Below are positions 8,390 to 17,094 of a stretch of DNA of 64,000 bases, one piece after another (within the stretch, counting starts at the first letter, position 1; each line of letters starts with the position of its first letter). This DNA comes from Plectonema cf. radiosum LEGE 06105 (GTDB lineage Bacteria; Cyanobacteriota; Cyanobacteriia; Cyanobacteriales; Nostocaceae). Made by a program: the position numbers and the translations under genes. The notes below the pieces were generated by a model. The model was not told the origin of the DNA. It saw only the letters and a list, made by a program, of their open reading frames with translations, and made no database searches. The stretch spans positions 1 to 64,000 of the forward strand of contig NZ_JADEWL010000024.1 of NCBI RefSeq assembly GCF_015207665.1. Direction: 5' to 3'.

Positions 8390-9334
8390 CTATTGCGGAA
8401 TATAGCTCATTCCTCGATTAAAGCTTTCCAAATTACCAGCTTTGCTTTCTAACATTCGTTTGATGTTCATGCTTTCAGCCCCCAAATCTTCCATTTGCAG
8501 CTTGCCATGAATTTGCGATTTATCTGCTTTCCAAAAACTGATTCTGTGCATAATAAAACCGCGTGCTTCTGGATCAGCAAAAGCATAGGAACATGGAATT
8601 AATAACATGGGAGTCCGCTGATAAAATTCGTGTTCTGGATAGTAAAATTCTTGTTCGAGTAAATAATATTTACTCAAACCATGTAACTGTACCCTTGCTT
8701 TTACCGTTTGATTGTATTCATCGAGAAACTCACCCTCTGACTGGGAAACATCGCCATTAGGTCTGAGCATATGCGCCCAATCATCCATATTCCGCAAATC
8801 TTGCAAAAATTCGATACCCATTTCAATGGGAGCATCGACATATATAGTGTCAGTATCTATAAAATACTTTCCTTTGGCAGCTGAGGTTAAACCAGCTTTT
8901 CGCTCTAAATTTGCTTTGAGCGATCGCGATTCAGAAGTATGGACATTATGAATACCTTGCATAATCATCCCAGTTTGCCGTTTGGGATCAACAAAACTCA
9001 ACCAGTGGAAATAGACTCCTTTTTCGTCTGTTCCTGGTTCTATATAATCGGTAGGGAAAAGTAGAACTGGGTAAACTTGGTAATATTTTTGATATTCCAA
9101 ACCACAATGCCACTCAATGCCGTAAAATTTGGGATTGTCCAGTTTTTTAACGTGATAATAAAGATTTTCGTGATAACCAGAAGCTGTTCCCAGCCAAGTA
9201 TCTTCGTCAATCTGTTCTATCATTCGACTAAATAACGTCCATTCATCCAGATTCTTCAAACTACAAAGATAGTCAAAAGCTGTCTTTGGTGAAGTCGCAA
9301 TATAAGCAGATGTCGCAAATGTGTTTTTTTCCAT
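8390..9334 (-). CDS. scyC: ScyC, scytonemin monomer cyclase/decarboxylase
   Basis: A 314-residue protein. In the known pathway ScyC converts the beta-keto acid made by ScyA into the tricyclic ketone precursor by cyclisation and decarboxylation. The sequence shows two similar halves: residues about 5-150 and 165-310 each begin with an AYIATSPKTAFDYL / IYVDAPIEMGIEFL strand-helix pattern and NLDEW / NMDDW, and each ends with a helix closing in ERKAG / ESKAG. The fold resembles tandem SRPBCC/START-like domains (inference). ATG 9334 is preferred to GTG 9340 because AAAGGG lies 7 bases upstream. It lies between scyB and scyD with a 48-base gap to scyB filled by short repeats. Confidence 0.92.
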   Translation of the reverse strand: MEKNTFATSAYIATSPKTAFDYLCSLKNLDEWTLFSRMIEQIDEDTWLGTASGYHENLYYHVKKLDNPKFYGIEWHCGLEYQKYYQVYPVLLFPTDYIEPGTDEKGVYFHWLSFVDPKRQTGMIMQGIHNVHTSESRSLKANLERKAGLTSAAKGKYFIDTDTIYVDAPIEMGIEFLQDLRNMDDWAHMLRPNGDVSQSEGEFLDEYNQTVKARVQLHGLSKYYLLEQEFYYPEHEFYQRTPMLLIPCSYAFADPEARGFIMHRISFWKADKSQIHGKLQMEDLGAESMNIKRMLESKAGNLESFNRGMSYIPQ

Positions 9335-9348
9335 AATCACCCTTTTAC

Positions 9349-9380
9349 AGTTAACAATTATCAGTTACCAGTTATCAATT
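9349..9380. repeat. Short ACAGTTA/ATCAGTTA-type tandem repeat between scyB and scyC
   Basis: Imperfect units of AGTTAACAATTATC / AGTTACCAGTTATC fill nearly all of the 48-base scyB-scyC gap. The same kind of unit (ACTGATAACTG) occurs at 26106-26155 and 55076-55112. Confidence 0.65.
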
Positions 9381-9382
9381 AC

Positions 9383-10465
9383 TTAGCTTTTACCGTTTGT
9401 TGAACCAGCAGTTACTAAAACCTTTTTCATATTTTTAGCATTAGCAATTCTTTCTTCTGCTAACTGTTTGGAAGCTGCATCTGTGGTAATTTGCTGCTTT
9501 TCGGCTCGGTCAAAAATATCTAGCAAAGTATTATAAATATTTCTTACTTGCTTAAAGGCTTTCTCTTCGTTATAACCAATCATTTCGTTATAAACGTTGA
9601 TTAATCCTCCGGCATTAATGACATAATCGGGAGCATACAAAATGCCTTTTTCTACAAGCATCATTCCGTCTGCTTTTTCTTCTCCAAGCTGATTATTCGC
9701 AGCACCAGCAATTACACTCGCTTTGATTTGGGGAATTGTTTCGCTATTAAGAATTCCACCCAAAGCACAAGGAGATAATACATCTACATCAAGTCCGTAG
9801 ATTTCTGAAGGTTCAACTACAGTCGCACCAAACAGACGTTGAATTTCCTCGGTTCTCTCTTTGCTAATATCAGTCACAAAAAGTTTTGCGCCATTTTCAT
9901 GTAAATGACGGCAAACATTTGTACCGACATTTCCTAAACCTTGAACCGCTACTTTTAATCCTTGTAAATTAGAAGTTTTCAAGCGAAATTCCACTGCCGC
10001 TTTTAAACCTAAAAAGACTCCCCATCCAGTTATAGGAGCAGGTCCCCCGGACTTTTCTTCAACACCTACAACATAGCTGGTTTCTCTGCTAATTTTTCGG
10101 ACATCTTCCGGGGTCATATTAACATCTTGACCCGTAATAAAACGTCCGTTCAAACTATTGACAAAACGCCCATAAGCATATAAAAGTTCGTCGGTTTTAT
10201 ATGCAGGGTTGCCAATAATTACGGCTTTACCTCCACCAACGGGAATATCAGCACAAGCGGCTTTATAAGTCATACCCCGACTTAAACGTAAAGCATCTTT
10301 TAAAGCGGCTGCTTCATTGACATAAGGCAACATTCGTGTTGCACCCATCGCGGGCCCTAAACTCGTATCGTGAATCGCAATTATTGCTTTGATATCTGGG
10401 TCTTTACCATTACAAAACAATACTTGCTCGTGTCCCATTTCGGTGACGTTTTCAAAAAGATTCAA
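9383..10465 (-). CDS. scyB: ScyB, leucine-dehydrogenase-like tryptophan dehydrogenase
   Basis: A 360-residue NAD-dependent amino-acid dehydrogenase. In scytonemin synthesis it oxidatively deaminates L-tryptophan to indole-3-pyruvate. Visible residues are Lys68 (RGMTYKAA) and Lys80 in the PVGGGK motif, which correspond to the substrate-binding and catalytic lysines of leucine dehydrogenase, and the NAD-binding QGLGNVG at 175-181. Length is usual for the family. The start codon is TTG at 10465, supported by AGGAGAG about 10 bases upstream and by the absence of any better start before the conserved N-terminus. It is the second gene of the minus-strand scy cluster, 76 bases after scyA. Confidence 0.95.
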   Translation of the reverse strand: MNLFENVTEMGHEQVLFCNGKDPDIKAIIAIHDTSLGPAMGATRMLPYVNEAAALKDALRLSRGMTYKAACADIPVGGGKAVIIGNPAYKTDELLYAYGRFVNSLNGRFITGQDVNMTPEDVRKISRETSYVVGVEEKSGGPAPITGWGVFLGLKAAVEFRLKTSNLQGLKVAVQGLGNVGTNVCRHLHENGAKLFVTDISKERTEEIQRLFGATVVEPSEIYGLDVDVLSPCALGGILNSETIPQIKASVIAGAANNQLGEEKADGMMLVEKGILYAPDYVINAGGLINVYNEMIGYNEEKAFKQVRNIYNTLLDIFDRAEKQQITTDAASKQLAEERIANAKNMKKVLVTAGSTNGKS

Positions 10466-10505
10466 TCTAGCTGCTCTCCTTATTAGAGGTTAAATCATAA
10501 CTCCG

Positions 10506-10534
10506 GTAAAGACGTAGCAATGCTACGTCTCTAC
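10506..10534. repeat. Dispersed hairpin repeat (AGACGTAGCA...TGCTACGTCT)
   Basis: A perfect palindrome centred on AGCAATGCT, flanked by GTAAAG and CTCTAC. It lies in the scyA-scyB junction and belongs to the same family as 2364-2389 and 3774-3799. Confidence 0.85.
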
Positions 10535-10541
10535 AACTCTG

Positions 10542-12389
10542 TTAAATATTCGGGAATGATGCTTGTACTTTTGGCTTACTCTCAGAAGTCGATTTGATTC
10601 CTTGAGCCGCTAGACCTTTATTACGTCCTTTGGAAGGAGCTGGTCTATCTGGATCGATCAGAACATCTATTACTATCGGGCCTGTTGCTGCGATCGCCAT
10701 TTCTAGCGCTGCTGTAATTTCAGATTCTTTGGTAACGCGGATACCTTTGGCTCCCATTCCTCTGGCAATCATTTCAAAATCTGTCTGAGGGATGATTGCA
10801 TCTGCACCAGTCATACCCAACATTTTCATGCCTTGATGACACATATTGTACCGAGCGTCGTTGAGGACAATCCATATTGCCGGAATCTGATATTTAACTG
10901 CTGTGCTGATTTCGTTGTTCATCAACATGGCTCCGTCTCCCACAATCGCAACAGCTTTACCGTTACGAACTTGGGCTGCACCGACAACACCTGTGACTGC
11001 GTGTCCCATGGCTCCGACTCCGGTGCTAACTCGGTAACGATTGGTTTGACCAAATCGCAATAGATTTGTTGACCAAGTAAAGGAGTTACCGCATTCAGCC
11101 ATTACAACCGCATCGCTACCCTCTACAATTACTTTTTGAATCGCTTCCATCAAAACTTCTGGTCTAATGGGTGATTCTTTTCCAGGTTCCACTGGGGAAC
11201 GTTCCGGTTTGGGTAATGATGAAGGTTGAAGGGATTTGACTCGATTTAATGCTTCGACATCGGTTTCTAGCTGACGCAACAATTGCTGTACAAAAGTTTT
11301 AATGTCTGATTGAATTCCCAAAGTCTTTGCATGAGGATAAGCTACTCCCGGTACGCTGGGATCAATATCAACATGAATGAAACCTTGTGCGGGAACCATT
11401 TCTTGATTCCAAAATGATGTCGGTTCGCTCAAACGACTTCCCAACACCAAGGTACGGATGGGAGCTTGTTCCTGCATATAAGTCATTACCGAACCATGAC
11501 CACCCAAACCTGTCACTCCAACGAATTGGGGATGGTTTTCGGGGAAAATTCCTTTACCCCTGGGTGAACACATTACCGCTGCTCCAGTTTTTTCCGCAAG
11601 CTGACGAATTTCGTCGGCTGCATCACGCGCTCCAAATCCCAACCAAATGGCGAATGTACCTTGTGAAAGTAGATCGGCAACCTTTGCGATCGCGTTTTCA
11701 TCAGCTGCTACCAAAGAACAGCTAACACCTTGTGCTGGTAATCGAACATCGCTCATAGCCATGTTCTGCACAGCGGTAGGTATGCTCAAGTGAGCGACAT
11801 AACCCCCAGGCTGGGCAAATCCCAAAGCAAGTTTACGAAATATTTGCGGTAATTGAGCAGCAGATTCCACTGTGCTAGCATAATTAAACACTGTACCCGT
11901 GGTGAATATACCACTACTGGGCAAGGTGTCGGTACTGGTTTCCTGAATTGCCCACCGTCCCCGTTGTGCTGCGGAAGTGCAAGCTGACAGCAAAATCACT
12001 TTTGCACCTTCGCCACGCGCAGCGAATAACCCGGTTAAGGCGTTGGTTATACCAGGTCCTGCTGTGGTAAATACCACCGTAGGACTACCGCTGGCAAAAT
12101 AAGCTTCTGTTGCGGCAAATGCTGCTCCAGCCTCGTGGCGGAAATTTAACACTTCTACACTACTGTTGGATAAAGCGCCCCACAATGATGCCATAGCACC
12201 TCCGGAAACGCCGTAGGCGGATTTTATCCCTAAGTTTTCAAACATTTGCGCTACTGCGTCAGCAACCGTCATATTCTCGTTGCTTTCGTCAATGCGTTTA
12301 CTTGCAGATGCCTCTAGATAACTTTGATGAAGAACTTCCTTCGGCTGTAAACTCACAGGAGAAGATGTTCTAGTAAAATTTTTAACCAT
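10542..12389 (-). CDS. scyA: ScyA, thiamine-diphosphate-dependent acyloin synthase
   Basis: A 615-residue acetolactate-synthase-like enzyme. In the scytonemin pathway it couples indole-3-pyruvate and p-hydroxyphenylpyruvate into a beta-keto acid. The three-domain ThDP fold can be followed: the cofactor-activating glutamate in NFRHEAG (Glu86), a central domain from about residue 230 to 370, and the C-terminal ThDP motif GDG at 484-486 with Asn510 closing it. An N-terminal extension of about 40 residues precedes the conserved TVADAVAQMFENLGI, and a basic tail follows the last motif. It is first in the cluster and reads away from the kinase/regulator pair. No clear Shine-Dalgarno sequence is seen before ATG 12389. 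Confidence 0.95.
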   Translation of the reverse strand: MVKNFTRTSSPVSLQPKEVLHQSYLEASASKRIDESNENMTVADAVAQMFENLGIKSAYGVSGGAMASLWGALSNSSVEVLNFRHEAGAAFAATEAYFASGSPTVVFTTAGPGITNALTGLFAARGEGAKVILLSACTSAAQRGRWAIQETSTDTLPSSGIFTTGTVFNYASTVESAAQLPQIFRKLALGFAQPGGYVAHLSIPTAVQNMAMSDVRLPAQGVSCSLVAADENAIAKVADLLSQGTFAIWLGFGARDAADEIRQLAEKTGAAVMCSPRGKGIFPENHPQFVGVTGLGGHGSVMTYMQEQAPIRTLVLGSRLSEPTSFWNQEMVPAQGFIHVDIDPSVPGVAYPHAKTLGIQSDIKTFVQQLLRQLETDVEALNRVKSLQPSSLPKPERSPVEPGKESPIRPEVLMEAIQKVIVEGSDAVVMAECGNSFTWSTNLLRFGQTNRYRVSTGVGAMGHAVTGVVGAAQVRNGKAVAIVGDGAMLMNNEISTAVKYQIPAIWIVLNDARYNMCHQGMKMLGMTGADAIIPQTDFEMIARGMGAKGIRVTKESEITAALEMAIAATGPIVIDVLIDPDRPAPSKGRNKGLAAQGIKSTSESKPKVQASFPNI

Positions 12390-12659
12390 TATTTAAATAT
12401 ACGCTCCCTCAATGAGGTTCCGGTGTAACTAACTATTTACGACTTACGACTTCTCGGATGCTCTTCCAATTACAGTCAAAACTTCTTATGGTTGTACTTC
12501 TGAACTATTTCCTTATAACTTCACACCCAGCTATACAAACACTGGGAATGGTTAATTACCACTTTTGCTGTCAATAAAAAAATTTTAACTGGAGAAGCAA
12601 AACAACCAAGACTCTGTGTTTATACAAGACAGAGTACATAAATCTTATAGATAGCTGCA

Positions 12660-12734
12660 ATGAAAAATCTTTTGATTGGCTTGGCAATTCTTTTGTTTTT
12701 CTTTACATTAATCCTTGATATCCCGGACTTATAG
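12660..12734 (+). CDS. Possible small single-pass membrane peptide (24 aa)
   Basis: ATG to TAG encodes MKNLLIGLAI, LLFFFTLILD, IPDL: a short charged start, about 17 hydrophobic residues and an acidic end, as in small membrane peptides. It lies alone in the scyA/kinase gap. No convincing Shine-Dalgarno sequence precedes it and I do not recognise a family, so it may be chance in A/T-rich DNA. Confidence 0.25.
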   Translation: MKNLLIGLAILLFFFTLILDIPDL

Positions 12735-12833
12735 TGACTATTGATACTTGCTTAACTCCAACAAACTGTGTATATCGGTAATTTACAAGTATTATTTAGT
12801 ACAGAAAACCAGATGATCATCGTAAAATACTGT

Positions 12834-12859
12834 TTTTAAGTAGTTCAAAATACTTAAAA
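12834..12859. promoter_or_regulatory. Inverted repeat in the scyA upstream region
   Basis: Perfect 9-base arms TTTTAAGTA and TACTTAAAA are separated by 8 bases, about 450 bases upstream of scyA and 920 bases upstream of the kinase. It could be an operator or a bidirectional terminator-like hairpin; sequence alone does not decide. Confidence 0.3.
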
Positions 12860-13780
12860 CAATCAAAAGCATACTTACGATAATTGAGTATTACATAGTA
12901 TCAACCATGACAAAAACTCTTGAGTCCGCAAAAATTCGTTAATATAACTTAATCTATCTCTAAGGATAGATGCGGATATAATTTTCAGTAATAATTCTAA
13001 TCTGCAAATACTTCTAGTGATAGATGCTCTGGGAATCGGCTTTATAGTTAAATCTTTGAAAGAATAATGAGAGAATAAACTAACTGGTCAAAAGAAATTA
13101 GCCACTATTTATCACAAAGAGGTCAAAATTATTTCTATATAATACCCGAATCACTCCGTAATTTTGGCATTTTTATCACTAGCTTGACTCTATTTTATAC
13201 TTCCTCTTCCGTAAATGCTATTTGTTTCTACGCTGCAACTAAGTTTCAACATTATGCCGGTAATGCTTTCATTTAAGTAGTACAATAAGGCTTGTTAACA
13301 CAAAAAAAGATTGTATTTTTGTCCTTATCTAACCTGTTCTTGGGCAATTTTAAAATATTGCACTACCTTCTATTCTGGTTGTTTTTAAGAGCTTGTTTGT
13401 TTATTATTCATAATATATTAGTTTGATTGCAATCAGCTTATTTGTAAATAGCTAAATAATTCAGTGGCTCATGGAATGTAGCTAATTATACGTGGAGCTC
13501 TAATTTTGAAATCTTAAGGATAAAAACATAATTTTTTTTGTAAAGTTATATTAATTTCTTAATTTTTTTGATAAGTTATTTAAAGTAAAAATATTTAGTA
13601 AACTTATCGCCAAACAATTTTATGTCTAAAAATCCAAGTAATAATGCTTATCAATGCTAAAAACTTATCCAGGGATAACTTAGAATTGCTCAAACTTGAT
13701 GACAACCTTTCGGGGATAGCAATTAAACCTTTAAAGCGTGAAACCAGTACAAGCCGAAAGTAACTTTGAACAAAACTACT

Positions 13781-15724
13781 ATGATTATCGAACCCAACTC
13801 TAGATTCAGATTGGAGCTGCAAGAAGAGTTGAAATTAGCTCAAATATTAATTAATCATGCGAAAGATGCTGCTTTTTGCTTAGAAGAAAATGGGGAGTTT
13901 GTTTACGTTAATAATGCTACTTGTTCGCTTTTCGGGTATTCCCGTTCGGAAGTGCTTTCGATGACGTTACAAGAAGTGGATGTTAATTGGGAACAACACA
14001 AATGGCTAGAACAATGGGAATTACTCAAACAACAAGGTTCGATCAGCTTTAAAAGTTGCTATCGGAACAAAGCAGGTAAAGTATTTCCCGTTGAAATTAG
14101 TTTCGTGATGGAAGAATTGCAAGGAAAGCTGATTTGCTGCGGTTATGCTTGTGAGTTAAGCAGCGAATTGCCGCAATTCACGGTAGAATCTCCCAATATT
14201 CAAAATCATGTCCAGCAAAAAATCGTTGAATATCAGAAAATAGATGAGCAATTAAAAAACTCTCTATCTTTATTGACTTCAACCTTGGAATGTACCGCAA
14301 ATGGCATACTTGCGATCAACTTTGAAGGAAAGATACTTTACTACAATCAGAAGTTCATAGATATGTGGCATCTTCCATCTGACGTGAGGATGTCAAGGAA
14401 CTGTACTAAAGCCAAAGCTTTTTTTGAAAGTCAAGTCAAAGACGTAGAAATATTTCGTTCGCATATTTGGGAATTTCCTACAAAGTCCGATTCCGAGACT
14501 TATGATTTGTTAGATTTAAAAGATGGAAGAATATTTGCACATTATTCAGAACCTTATAGATTAAATGGTAGTATTATTGGTAGAGTGTGGAGTATCTGGG
14601 ATATTACCGAGTCAAGGCAAACAGAAGAAGCTCTCAAACTGAATGAAGCAAGATTCCGTACTTTAGCTCAGAATACGGAAGCTGGTATTTTTTTAATTCA
14701 GGAGAATCACATTTGTTATGCAAATCCAGCAGCAGAAATGCTTACAGGCTATTCAATTAAAGAATTAGTTCATAATAGCTTTGATTTTGAGCAAATAGTT
14801 AAAGTCAAACAGTGCAGACAGGTACGCGAGCAAGATGGGGTAGCGAGTTGTCGATACCAAGAAATGCAAATTTTGACAAAACAAGGTATTTTGCGCTGGT
14901 TAGCTTGCACCATCGAGCAACTCGATGGAGTACTTGACTTTGCTGGAAAGCGAGTGAGAATGATTACGGCCATCGATATTACCGATTATAAGCAAGCCGA
15001 ATCGGAACTTCGTCAAACATTAGAACAAGCAAGAAAATTAAGCGAACTCAGACAGCGTTTTGTTTCGATGCTTTGCCATCAGTTTCGTACTCCCCTCAAC
15101 GTTGTTTCTTTCTCATCTGATCTGCTCACACGCAATTTTCATCAATGGAGTGAGGAGAAAAACCACTCTTATCTCGACTTAATTAAAGATGCTGTAGAGC
15201 AAATTAGCGAATTGCTTGATGAAATTTTGTTATTTGGTAAAGCTGAAGCAGATAAATTAAAGTGCCAGCCAAGACCATTAGATTTAAAGCAATTCTGTCG
15301 AGACATTATAGCACAGATGCATTTGGCATCAGGCAAGCAAAAAGTAATTAACTTTATCAGCGATGGTGAATGTGCCAGCGTTAGTGTAGACCCTAAATTA
15401 TTACATCATATTTTAACAAACTTAATTTCTAATGCTCTTAAATACTCCGTGGGTAAGACTCCCGTAACTTTAGAACTTATGTGTAGAGAGGATAATGTGG
15501 TTTTTATGATTAAAGATGAAGGAATTGGGATTCCATCTGTAGATCAGCAACAAATATTTGAGCCTTTTTATCGAGGCAGCAATATTGACAGTATACCTGG
15601 TACCGGCTTGGGTTTATCGATTGTCAAAACTCTTGCAGATTTACACGGATGTGAAATTTCCTTGTCAAGTGAAGTGGGTGTTGGAACTACTTTTACTCTC
15701 AAAGTCCCATTAAACAAGCATTGA
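13781..15724 (+). CDS. PAS-domain sensor histidine kinase next to the scytonemin cluster
   Basis: A 647-residue soluble sensor kinase without membrane segments. Order of domains: PAS about 15-130 (VYVNNATCSLFGYS), PAS about 160-275 (GKILYYNQKFIDMW), PAS about 285-405 (ICYANPAAEMLTGYS), a HisKA dimerisation domain with the phospho-accepting His433 in LCHQFRTPL, and a HATPase domain with N box (NLISNALKYS), DEGIGIP and GTGLGLS. ATG 13781 is used; a TTG at 13766 would add five residues. It is followed 232 bases later by an AraC-type response regulator, and the pair corresponds in position to the two-component genes beside scyA in N. punctiforme that are needed for scytonemin induction. The signal sensed is not apparent. 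Confidence 0.88.
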   Translation: MIIEPNSRFRLELQEELKLAQILINHAKDAAFCLEENGEFVYVNNATCSLFGYSRSEVLSMTLQEVDVNWEQHKWLEQWELLKQQGSISFKSCYRNKAGKVFPVEISFVMEELQGKLICCGYACELSSELPQFTVESPNIQNHVQQKIVEYQKIDEQLKNSLSLLTSTLECTANGILAINFEGKILYYNQKFIDMWHLPSDVRMSRNCTKAKAFFESQVKDVEIFRSHIWEFPTKSDSETYDLLDLKDGRIFAHYSEPYRLNGSIIGRVWSIWDITESRQTEEALKLNEARFRTLAQNTEAGIFLIQENHICYANPAAEMLTGYSIKELVHNSFDFEQIVKVKQCRQVREQDGVASCRYQEMQILTKQGILRWLACTIEQLDGVLDFAGKRVRMITAIDITDYKQAESELRQTLEQARKLSELRQRFVSMLCHQFRTPLNVVSFSSDLLTRNFHQWSEEKNHSYLDLIKDAVEQISELLDEILLFGKAEADKLKCQPRPLDLKQFCRDIIAQMHLASGKQKVINFISDGECASVSVDPKLLHHILTNLISNALKYSVGKTPVTLELMCREDNVVFMIKDEGIGIPSVDQQQIFEPFYRGSNIDSIPGTGLGLSIVKTLADLHGCEISLSSEVGVGTTFTLKVPLNKH

Positions 15725-15956
15725 ATTTTAAGTTGAATTTTAGGTTGAATTTAAAACCGATCGCTCTCCATATAAAATATAAAATTTTTGATCGTTGCTT
15801 ATTAATAACTAAATTTGAATATTTGTTTTATCACTAACCAATTATATAGTCAATCAATTTCCATAAATTCCCATAAATTCTCATATATATTAGATTCCCT
15901 TTTTACTCGGCATTTAGTTTCAATTGTAAATTCTCTCATTATTGTAAATAACCATC

Positions 15957-16781
15957 ATGGATGTAATTTCAAAAAAAATTCTGGTCATTGAAGATGATAC
16001 TCGTACCCGTAATATGTATTTAGATGGTCTTGAAACTGAAGGTTTTGAGATGATCAGCGCTAAAAATGGTACTGCGGGAATTAGAGAAGCTCTTTTTCAT
16101 TTACCCGACTTAATAATTTGTGATATCCTAATGCCAGATATGGATGGCTACACCGTTTTAGAAAAACTCCGCCAAAATCCACTTACATCAATTATTCCCT
16201 TTATTTTTCTGACTGGTAGGGGTAGTAAAGAAGATTTCCGTAGAGGTATGGAGTGTGGTGCTGATGACTATCTCACTAAACCTGCGACATTAGAGCAATT
16301 GTTAAGGGCGATCGCCATTAGGCTAGAGAGAAAACAGACCTTATTTAGTTATTGCTACTCCAAGTATAATAATATTTCACCATCGCGACTCAATGAAACC
16401 GCAGCATCAGACGAAGAACAATCGATTTTTCCTGTTGTTCCTCAGTTAAAAGAAGTTTTTGATTTTATTGAAGCCAACTATCATAAAGGAATCACCTTAA
16501 GCGATGTAGCTGATGCAGTTGGTTATTCTGCGGCATATCTAACTAATAGAGTCGCAAAAATAACCGGAGAAACGGTAAACTGTTGGATTGTCAAGCGTCG
16601 AATGGCAGCTGCACGTAGCTTACTCAAAAATACTAGCCAAAACATCGAAGAAATTGCTACAACTGTTGGTTATCAAAATGCCTGTCATTTTTCCCGACAA
16701 TTTCGCCAACACCATGATATACCTCCCCAAAGCTGGAGGAAAAAGCATCAACTCATTGAACGCTACCCCGTGGAAGTATAG
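15957..16781 (+). CDS. Response regulator with AraC-type DNA-binding domain
   Basis: A 274-residue two-part regulator. The receiver domain (about 1-125) has the acidic pocket IEDD, phospho-acceptor Asp56 in ICDILMPDMDG and Lys108 in LTKPA. The C-terminal AraC/XylS domain (about 165-265) has both helix-turn-helix units (TLSDVADAVGYSAAYLTNRV and IEEIATTVGYQNACHFSRQF) followed by the usual P-x-x-W-R (PPQSWRKK). It is transcribed after the PAS kinase and points away from scyA. By analogy with the N. punctiforme arrangement it is likely to activate the scy genes, perhaps by binding the 1.4 kb divergent region (inference). Confidence 0.9.
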   Translation: MDVISKKILVIEDDTRTRNMYLDGLETEGFEMISAKNGTAGIREALFHLPDLIICDILMPDMDGYTVLEKLRQNPLTSIIPFIFLTGRGSKEDFRRGMECGADDYLTKPATLEQLLRAIAIRLERKQTLFSYCYSKYNNISPSRLNETAASDEEQSIFPVVPQLKEVFDFIEANYHKGITLSDVADAVGYSAAYLTNRVAKITGETVNCWIVKRRMAAARSLLKNTSQNIEEIATTVGYQNACHFSRQFRQHHDIPPQSWRKKHQLIERYPVEV

Positions 16782-16817
16782 CACTTCACCACATTAATTA
16801 TGAGGGGTCATTTATTC

Positions 16818-16876
16818 GTAGTGGGAGCGTCTCGCTCCCTGCTGATCACAACCCAGCCCCTCGCTCCCTGGTAGTA
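16818..16876. repeat. Palindromic repeat of the GTAGTGGGAGCG family
   Basis: GTAGTGGGAGCGTCTCGCTC with a perfect inner hairpin (GGGAGCG-TCT-CGCTCCC), followed by a second CTCGCTCCCTGGTAGTA end. Same family as 1186-1241 and 5160-5297. Confidence 0.75.
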
Positions 16877-16988
16877 ACATTGCAGACACCTTAAGCGAAC
16901 TATCTGCACTATATAGTTATTTAGCTTTTGGCGTTGCTGATTTAATAGACATTTGGTGGAAATTAATTATGCGTCATCCAGAAACCTT

Positions 16989-17016
16989 GTAGAGACGCGA
17001 AATTTCGCGTCTCTAC
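16989..17016. repeat. Perfect 28-bp palindrome (GTAGAGACGCGAAA...)
   Basis: Perfect dyad GTAGAGACGCGAAA / TTTCGCGTCTCTAC. An identical copy lies at 23498-23525. A degenerate relative is at 17064-17094. Confidence 0.9.
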
Positions 17017-17063
17017 ATTCTTTTTCGGAGATGTCTAATGTATGAACACGATTCGTCATCTCT

Positions 17064-17094
17064 TGTAGAGACGCTCATAGTATCGCCTCTCTAC
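17064..17094. repeat. Degenerate relative of the GTAGAGACG palindrome
   Basis: GTAGAGACGCTCATAGTATC followed by GCCTCTCTAC; the ends match the palindrome at 16989-17016 while the centre has changed. Confidence 0.6.

Larger units (their letters stand above)
12390..13780. other. Divergent scyA / histidine-kinase intergenic region
   Basis: A 1.39 kb A/T-rich stretch separating scyA from the divergent sensor kinase. It must hold the promoters for both units, but no -35/-10 pair can be singled out by eye. Recognisable contents are a possible 24-codon reading frame at 12660-12734 and an inverted repeat at 12834-12859. No transposon ends or larger genes are visible. Confidence 0.6.
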
